A stretch of 64,000 bases of DNA. It comes from Holacanthus passer (Eukaryota; Chordata; Actinopteri; Pomacanthidae). The number at the start of each line of letters is the position of its first letter. Position 1 is the stretch's first letter. A model generated the notes under the pieces. It made no database searches. It had not been told where the DNA came from and was given only the letters and a program-made list of their open reading frames with translations. The position numbers and the translations under genes were made by a program. Below, piece by piece: positions 57,521-64,000 of this stretch. The stretch lies in NCBI GenBank assembly GCA_025331565.1, contig JAFREQ010000040.1, positions 513,501 through 577,500 on the forward strand, in the 5' to 3' direction.

Positions 57521-59260
57521 CATGTCAGAGAGCCGCTATCGTCCTCGTTCAACTGCAGACTGGGAGCCCTCAAGTTTTTGTTGTGTTCATTCGGCTCCTA
57601 AGTGATTGAGGAGAACCTGACTATTAATTAAGGATGTTGATGACTGTAATTTGTAATCATTCTTCCTATAATTTCTGCAGTGTGCAGCAGTGCACAGAGG
57701 GAGGTCCATGAACAGTAACAATGCTCTGTTGTTTTTTTTAATCGCGTGTGTGTGTACGTGTGCATTTTCTTGGCTCGACCTTGAACACTTTGATTTAATA
57801 ATACAGATTATTAATTAGCGGTATACTGTTGGGGTTTTACAGAACCCATTAAAGTAAAATTGAGATAATTGCAGCAAATGTTTGGCTGGAAACATACACA
57901 CAGTTCATCAGTATCCTCTCTCTCATCTGTGATGCTCGTCACTCCTTGCATTCAGCCTTTAGGTCGTTTCTTCTGCAGCTTTTATGTGCAGCCTTTAACT
58001 GAAAAAAGTTCAGAAAGGCATACTTTCACTCACATCGCTATCGTAAACCGTGGCAGATCATCTGTGGACGTTGCTTTTAATCAGAGGCCCCAGCTGCCAG
58101 GTTGTATGAGGCTATTACCTATTCAGCCGGCCCTGCTCAATGGCTTGTTTTATGCTGCTATCACTCAAGGTTATGCTGAACCTGATTTGTACTGTCATTA
58201 CATGGGTTCTGTTGACATTTCAAGTACTCTCAAGCTGAATCATGGCCTTTAGCATGCTTTATGAAATTGCCCTCCAGTGGACAGAATCTGAACAATAACT
58301 TGAGTGAAGATTACTCTGAGATATCCATCTTTATGTGAGAGTGTGAAAGCTGTGAGATGTATTCTTTAAAAGAAGCACGTTCTGTGGAGTTTTAATCAGA
58401 TCTTAGAGTTGAACAAAAACGTCCTCGCTGGTTCATCCGAAATGATGTATTATTTTAACAGCTGTTTCACTTTCTTGGCGAGAGTTTTCGGTCAGACAAG
58501 ATCTCCTCTTGCAGTATTTGGGTTTGAATTTGCCCCGAAGATAATCGATTCGCCCGTCTCCGGTATTTACGAGCTTTCTTCCCGCAGTAACCCTCCAGAC
58601 AGAAACGGTGGAAGTGTTTCTGCTGCCCTCAGTTAGCAGGTCAATAATGTCATCAACGATCTGTTCTTGGCGTTGTGAGAAAAGCGTGGTTTTGCAGAGT
58701 TAAAAAAATCATAGTGAAAACTGAATCTCTGGCTGATCCACAAAAAATGAAAATGGCTCATAGGTTTGGGAAGAAATGGTTTGACACCTGAATCTTTGTG
58801 TCATTTTCTGGAGCACTGGCATGATGGGATTAAACCAATCACACCTGAGACCCTTTGTGCATTCAGTGTAAATAAAGGCAACTTGATGACACTCCTATCA
58901 GGCGGACTCCTGACAAAGGTTCAACTCTATGCACACGTTCATTAATGTGCAGGTACGACAACCTGCCCTTGTTTTGATTCCCTCATGAATCAACCTTTCA
59001 ACACATTAGAGTAAAAGTTGATTGCCTCAGTTAATGGCTTCTCACAGTTTAACTTCACACAGCTACCAGCACTTGGATAAGAAAACCAATACGATTGAAA
59101 CAGATCACTTGGGAAATTTACCATTACTGATAATTGCCCCATCATAGATGAGCACGTAAATTACTTAAATTACTTTAATCCATGTGTGAACAAGGTGCAA
59201 CTGTATCTGCTGATGCTTCTGAACACATCTTCAGTGATGTTCCTGGAATCATCACACATC
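57521..59260. other. Intergenic, no gene recognised
   Basis: AT-rich. An open frame at 57869-58252 (127 codons) has no recognisable similarity. No other structure was seen. Confidence 0.45.
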
Positions 59261-59552
59261 TTCCTCCAGGTGACCCAGCTTTGTTCCCCGAGGTTCTCTT
59301 CTTTTGAGCCACAGCCATCTTGAGGCTTTCTCTGCCACTTTGCAGGCATTGCAGATGGCTCTTCTCTTCCTCACTCCTTCAATGCTCGACAAACTGAAGG
59401 CTCTGGACAAGGATCAGACTGCAAAACCTCTGCCTCCAACCTCTACTGTGAGACACCTTCCTCTCCATCCGTCTCGTTGGCACCAGCTGACCAGTCCCTC
59501 GTACTTGGCGAGCTTCCTCTCAAATGCCTCTTCCAAACGATCTTTCCTTTTT
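59261..59552 (-). pseudogene. LINE ORF2 C-terminal remnant
   Basis: Read on the minus strand it encodes KRKDRLEEAFERKLAKYEGL, VSWCQRDGWRGRCLTVEVGG, RGFAV, a TGA stop, then SLSRAFSLSSIEGVRKRRAI, CNACKVAEKASRWLWLKRRE. This is the pattern downstream of the reverse transcriptase in fish non-LTR retrotransposons (KYxxLVxxCxxxGW, VEVGCRGF, RWLWLKR). The internal stop and short length show it is dead. The family was not resolved. Confidence 0.75.
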
Positions 59553-60030
59553 TATGCAGAAGAAAAATGTGCTTTAATATTAAAGCGGCCATGTTTATGA
59601 TGTGAAAATTTCAGACTTACTATGCTACTGATTTGCTACAAACAAAAGCTTATTCCAGCAGGATGTTATCTGCATTATCTTTTAGCTACTATTTCATCGA
59701 CAAATAATAATTAGAAGAAAAACCCTCTACAACAATGAGAAGTTTCAAACAGTTTTACGTACTAAAACTTGAAATCATGACTACATCCAGTCTTTTAAAC
59801 ACACATGCGATAGTAGAAATAAAGTTAAGGAACAACTACCAGTGCAGGAATGTGTAGTGTTGGAGCTGAAAAACCTCTCGCTGTAGCCAAAGGGTGCAGA
59901 AGTGTTAACTTAGTGCTGGGCTTGACTAGCTCGAAGGGAAATGTGTTTCTTTGAGTGTTTCTCGCAGCGGTTGGAGGTGAATCTGTGTGTTTGTGTGTGA
60001 TAGAAAAGTGGAGCGGATGCTGTTCTTCCT
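59553..60030. other. Intergenic, no gene recognised
   Basis: AT-rich flank of the LINE remnant. Nothing seen. Confidence 0.5.
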
Positions 60031-60034
60031 TTTG

Positions 60035-60150
60035 CTTTGAGATTCGAGCTCCCACCCGGGCCAGCGTGCGCTCCCCGGTGCCGCGGCCCTGAATGGGAAG
60101 CACCGGCAGCCTCTCGCTGCGAGGTGCAGACCTGACAAGCCGGCGTCGAC
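60035..60150. other. GC-rich patch
   Basis: CACCCGGGCC, CCCGGTGCCGCGGCCC and GCCGGCGTCGAC occur within about 100 bases of otherwise AT-rich sequence. Three minus-strand frames are open, but none is recognisable. Candidate regulatory or CpG-bearing element. Confidence 0.3.
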
Positions 60151-62680
60151 AGATAAGGCAAAGCAGCTTTGGTCACCAACAGAGCTGCACAATACAAATG
60201 CTAATATCCAACTGTAGGGTTGTACCGAGATGTTTACCACTGAGATTTGATTGAATTCCGCCTCAAGATACGACCTGGCCAAATCAGATCCCTACTGCTT
60301 ATCTGTAAGAGCCTTGCTGATGGCTAAAAGAGGAAATGGTAATCGCTGTGGCCTCTTTCAGCACGAGGTTTTCAAGTGTGAAGACGTCCTTCTGGGTCCG
60401 TTTGGGAGGGCTGGCTGCTCCTGTGGGCCGTTTACTGGCTGTCCTCTCCCCCGTTCTGGATGCATCTTTTGTGTCTGCTAATGAGAAATGTCATTCTTGA
60501 AACTGTGCTCCTGCCTTCTCGCTCTGACTTTTCAAACACACTGAAGGTCACTGTAAAGGTTATCTTAATCAGTGAATTGCACGGTTCTGTGGTTGTCCAA
60601 AGAGCCGGTGCTAAATACACAGACTTCATCCCATTTGAGAGATGGACTGTCTGTCCAGCTAACGTCTGCAGTCAGCCCGTAAAGCCATAATGCTACCGTT
60701 TTTCCTTTCTGCTTGAACAGGGACGACATGCCCTGTGCACAACACTAGAAACTGTCAGCGGCGTGGCGGTGGATTGTGAGCGCTATCAAGAAGACATTGG
60801 TTCTTTGCTTCTTGCAATTGTATAGTTTGCTCTTGCAGAGTTCGGTGTGTGAAATGTCCCTCGGAGAGGTAATCGCTCTGAAACCTCCTGATGGGTGTGC
60901 AATTTTTGCTGCTGTTATGTTAACTCCTCAACACATTGCAGGTTGCACTTGAAATGTCTAATACCATTTTATATTTGCATTTAATCAAAAAATAATTTCT
61001 TCCTTCCAACAAAGGATTAGAATGAAAAATTCAGCAGCCACAACACTTTATTACATATTATATCATGATGTATAATATTGTTTTTTTTTAATACTACTAC
61101 AGATGAGATGGCTCGTGCATTATCGCAGTTTGAGGGTATTAAAATACGAACTCGCTGCATCATTTCAGGCACTCAGTAGATTAATGGTAATGACTTGTAT
61201 TGATTTTCACACAGCAGCACTGTTTCTGTGCGCTGCCCCGGGCTGTAAAATGTCAGTAAGAGCCTGCCCGGCTTGACTTTTTGCATCTATAATAAACTCG
61301 TGCACTCATTACTTGCAGCACTTGCAAAAAGCCTGAAGTTTGTATTGGCATGGTGTGATATGAGCATAAATATGCGTTGTCTGTTTCGACCAATTTTGAA
61401 GAAATCAGGCTAGTCATTTTGTCGATACTAATTTGGTTGCACAGTTAGAGCTGTAATGCGAGAGGTTCTTGTTTTATTTAATACGTCTCCATCTTTGGCG
61501 TGAAGCACTGCCTGCATGGTGCGTCTGCAGAAAACCTGGGCTTGCCTGTCAATCAAACAAGTTGGGCACAGACTGTGGCATCTTCTTCCTCTGATTTTCT
61601 ATTGATGAACTCTGAGTTTCCGTCTGTGGTGCTAGTTCACGATTAGGGAATAAAATATGGAAATAGAGGACATTAAAGCTGCTCTAATCAATAATTTCAC
61701 ATTAACAATGGATACAATTATCGGCGATGTGAAAGGAGTTGCGTGTAGTGCTGACCACACAGAGAATTATCACCTGACCCGCAGTTCCCCTTTGCTACGT
61801 GGAGCTTTTAATGTCTTTTAACTCATCGTTTTGGTTTTATGGCCCATGACTTTACTGGTTTGATTCACCCTCATGACTCTCATCAGCATCATTTTCAGTT
61901 CAGCAGATGGATGAAAACTCACTGTATGCTACTTTCTCAGTATCAAATGTAAAAGTTGGAAACTGGCTAGAGAAAATAGTAAAGTCTTTATTGGCTCAAG
62001 AACCAGATATTTTGCTTAGGAGATGGTGGAGATCAAAAAGGAGCCAAAATTAGTGAATAACAGACTTTATATTTGAGGGAAGAATAAAGGAATATCTTAT
62101 CTTATCTTATCTTAGTACTGCCCCCAAGTGGCCAAAAAACAAAACAAAACAAAAAACCTTAATGAATGCACTTGTATATGCAACAGATTGCTACCAGGTC
62201 CATATTTGCAAAATTTTAAAATATGTATCAATACTTCTGATGCACAAACTACCAAAGACTAAAAGACAAACATCAGAGTGGCTGTAAGGCTCCTGACAGA
62301 TGTCTGTTGTTGGGTCAACCGTCAACCTCGCTGGAACTGTTTGGCCACTGATTGGCAGTCAGTCAACAGCTTGTGCACATTAAATCAGTTGGTTAGTTAC
62401 TGAAATTAGCTTTCACCCATTTAGTAAAGTTTCATCTTAGGAGACAACAGAAGCAAAAACTAACACAAACAAAAGACCACAGAATGATGAGCAAAAACAA
62501 AACGGTTCAGTGCCGACAGCATCTTCTTATCAGATGTTCCCGGTTTTTATATTCACAGCATATAACAAGACATTTAAACATAGTGACTGAATGGTTGAAT
62601 GGTCGGCTAGTTTGTTTTGTTTGCTCCTCTGTGATGTTCATTTAGATTACGAAGGCAGACTGCTGACTGGAGATTTCTCC
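60151..62680. other. Intergenic, no gene recognised
   Basis: AT-rich. Contains a (TATCT)n run listed separately. No gene found. Confidence 0.5.
62093..62114 (+). repeat. (TATCT)n microsatellite
   Basis: Four units of TATCT, followed by TGCCCCCAAGTGG, a word common at fish retroposon ends. It may mark the 3' end of a short retroposon whose body (about 61950-62092) is too worn to name. Confidence 0.75.
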
Positions 62681-62689
62681 TCACACAAA

Positions 62690-62900
62690 TGCAGAACATG
62701 CATAGGTCTCGGCGGTCGGCCGGCTCGCCGCGGCGGCCTCTGCGGTCAGCTCACGTAGAACAGAAGATGTGCCGCGACGGAAAGTGTCAGCCTGCCTCGG
62801 AGCGAGTTTTCTGTGGTCGGCTCGGTGTGTCAGGACCTCGTGTTGCTGCAGCCTGTTTAAGACGTGATCTCTACCAGGACGAGGTTTCCTCTTCACCAGC
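62690..62900. other. GC-rich patch with open frames on both strands
   Basis: GGTCGGCCGGCTCGCCGCGG and following bases. Frames of 71-77 codons are open on both strands with no recognised similarity. Confidence 0.3.
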
Positions 62901-64000
62901 TTCGCAGCAGCTTTTTTTCTGATCAGCTGCTTCAGGAAATTGATTCTGGAGGTTGCTGCTGTAGAAAAGGTTATTCTGACCTAGACACAACTTCCATCTT
63001 CTGATTAATATTCATCATTTCAGCCTTTTCTGTATTTTACTCTCTGTCCTTTTTCATATTTTTATTGAATTGAATTGATTGATTTCGTGTGAGCCTGTTG
63101 GCCAGTAACTGGAATGTAATGTAATCTGATTACAACTCCAACACTGCTGTAAAGTATCAAAACAACCATTTATTTTTACAGCATGTCACTGTCTTATATT
63201 ACAGTGTAATACACGTACTTCTGCCTCTAAGATTGTTGCTCCGTGTTGCAGCTCGATGTTGTTTTGCTCATCATTACCGCACACTGGCTGCATTTTGGCT
63301 TTGCTCGCTGGGCACCCTTGGGGGTGGTGGGTTTGAAACCCAACTTCTCCCAGTATGGATAATTATCCCCTCTGCTTGTTATGCTCCGAGCCTCAATCAC
63401 ATGGGCAGCTGAAATGGAACGGAGAGCAAACATTTAGCCTCGCAACGTAAACATCGGGCCTCTCGTGTGCTGCGAGCGTCACGGTTCATCTCAAACAGAG
63501 GTTTCACTGAGCTGGAACAATAGACACGGAGAATAAACACTGTCACACGCCGCCCTCAAACATCATCGTCCAGCTCTTCATGCTTTTCCCAACATTAAAA
63601 TACAGCCTGTTAAATGTCTCACTTCAGCTACAAATTTCTTTTGAATCCTAATAAATGTTTATAGTGAGTGTGCACATTGAGGACATGAGCCAACATTAGA
63701 CCTTGATTGAAAACGTTCATTGAATAGAATATGATACTGGCCTGTGAATGTAATCCAGTAACCAAGGAAGCAACGTTAAAGCATCGACTAGAAGTGTATG
63801 AACTGTACGTTTCCAGCCTTCTTGACTTCAAATTCTAGACTTCAAATCATTGTCAGCAGCCAATTATTTGACCTTAAGTACACTGAGCTCTTTCAGAGTA
63901 AAGGTGCTGCAACACTGAAATACACTTCAGCTTATGAAGTATTACACAACATCTTTTCAGTTTCCATCCACACCGCCGCTGCCTCTGCACACGTCTGCCC
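62901..64000. other. Intergenic, no gene recognised
   Basis: AT-rich end of the window. A block at 63236-63433 has a minus-strand frame (RGDNYPYWEKLGFKPTTPKG) that I could not place. No nell1 exon was recognised. Confidence 0.45.

Noticed and set aside
27690..64000. Search for nell1 exons expected from synteny
   Set aside because: No thrombospondin-N, VWC or EGF-like cysteine pattern was found in any frame with splice sites.

Overview
This is a vertebrate nuclear window, most likely from a teleost fish. It has long intron-split genes with GT-AG junctions, many CA/TG microsatellites, and copies of dispersed repeats of the kind seen in ray-finned fish. There is no bacterial-style gene packing, no rRNA, no recognisable tRNA, and no CRISPR array.

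Three genic or intergenic blocks are visible. (1) 1-1700: the last intron, last coding exon and 3' UTR of prmt3 (arginine methyltransferase 3) on the + strand. (2) 1700-5400: an intergenic stretch of about 3.7 kb that must hold the slc6a5 promoter. It contains a 10-bp-arm palindrome of homeodomain-type TAATTA sites and several microsatellites. (3) 5401-23567: a complete slc6a5 gene encoding the neuronal glycine transporter GlyT2. I could place 16 coding exons with every reading phase matching across the junctions, giving 779 residues (mammalian GlyT2 is about 800). The start codon is the last three bases of exon 1, directly against the donor site. A near-consensus REST/NRSF site (RE1) lies 110 bp into intron 1. 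A long 3' UTR probably runs to about 27.68 kb. The order prmt3 then slc6a5 on one strand matches the mammalian PRMT3-SLC6A5-NELL1 order as I know it.

From about 27.7 kb to 64 kb I find no gene I can defend. It is AT-rich, with dispersed repeats (two copies of one non-autonomous transposon, a dead LINE fragment, other teleost repeats), a 12-bp minisatellite, and several GC-rich or palindromic islands that could be conserved regulatory elements. By synteny this would be the gap between slc6a5 and nell1. No nell1 exon was recognised.

The most notable observations are: the RE1 site; exon 11 of slc6a5 boxed in by long TG repeats on both sides, with the upstream one occupying the place of its polypyrimidine tract; a complementary CA tract in intron 13 that would bracket an in-frame set of exons 11-13; and a GlyT2 C-terminus ending in SYQ instead of the mammalian TQC PDZ ligand. 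I saw no clearly new biological system. The splicing architecture around exons 11-13 is the best candidate for something undescribed.
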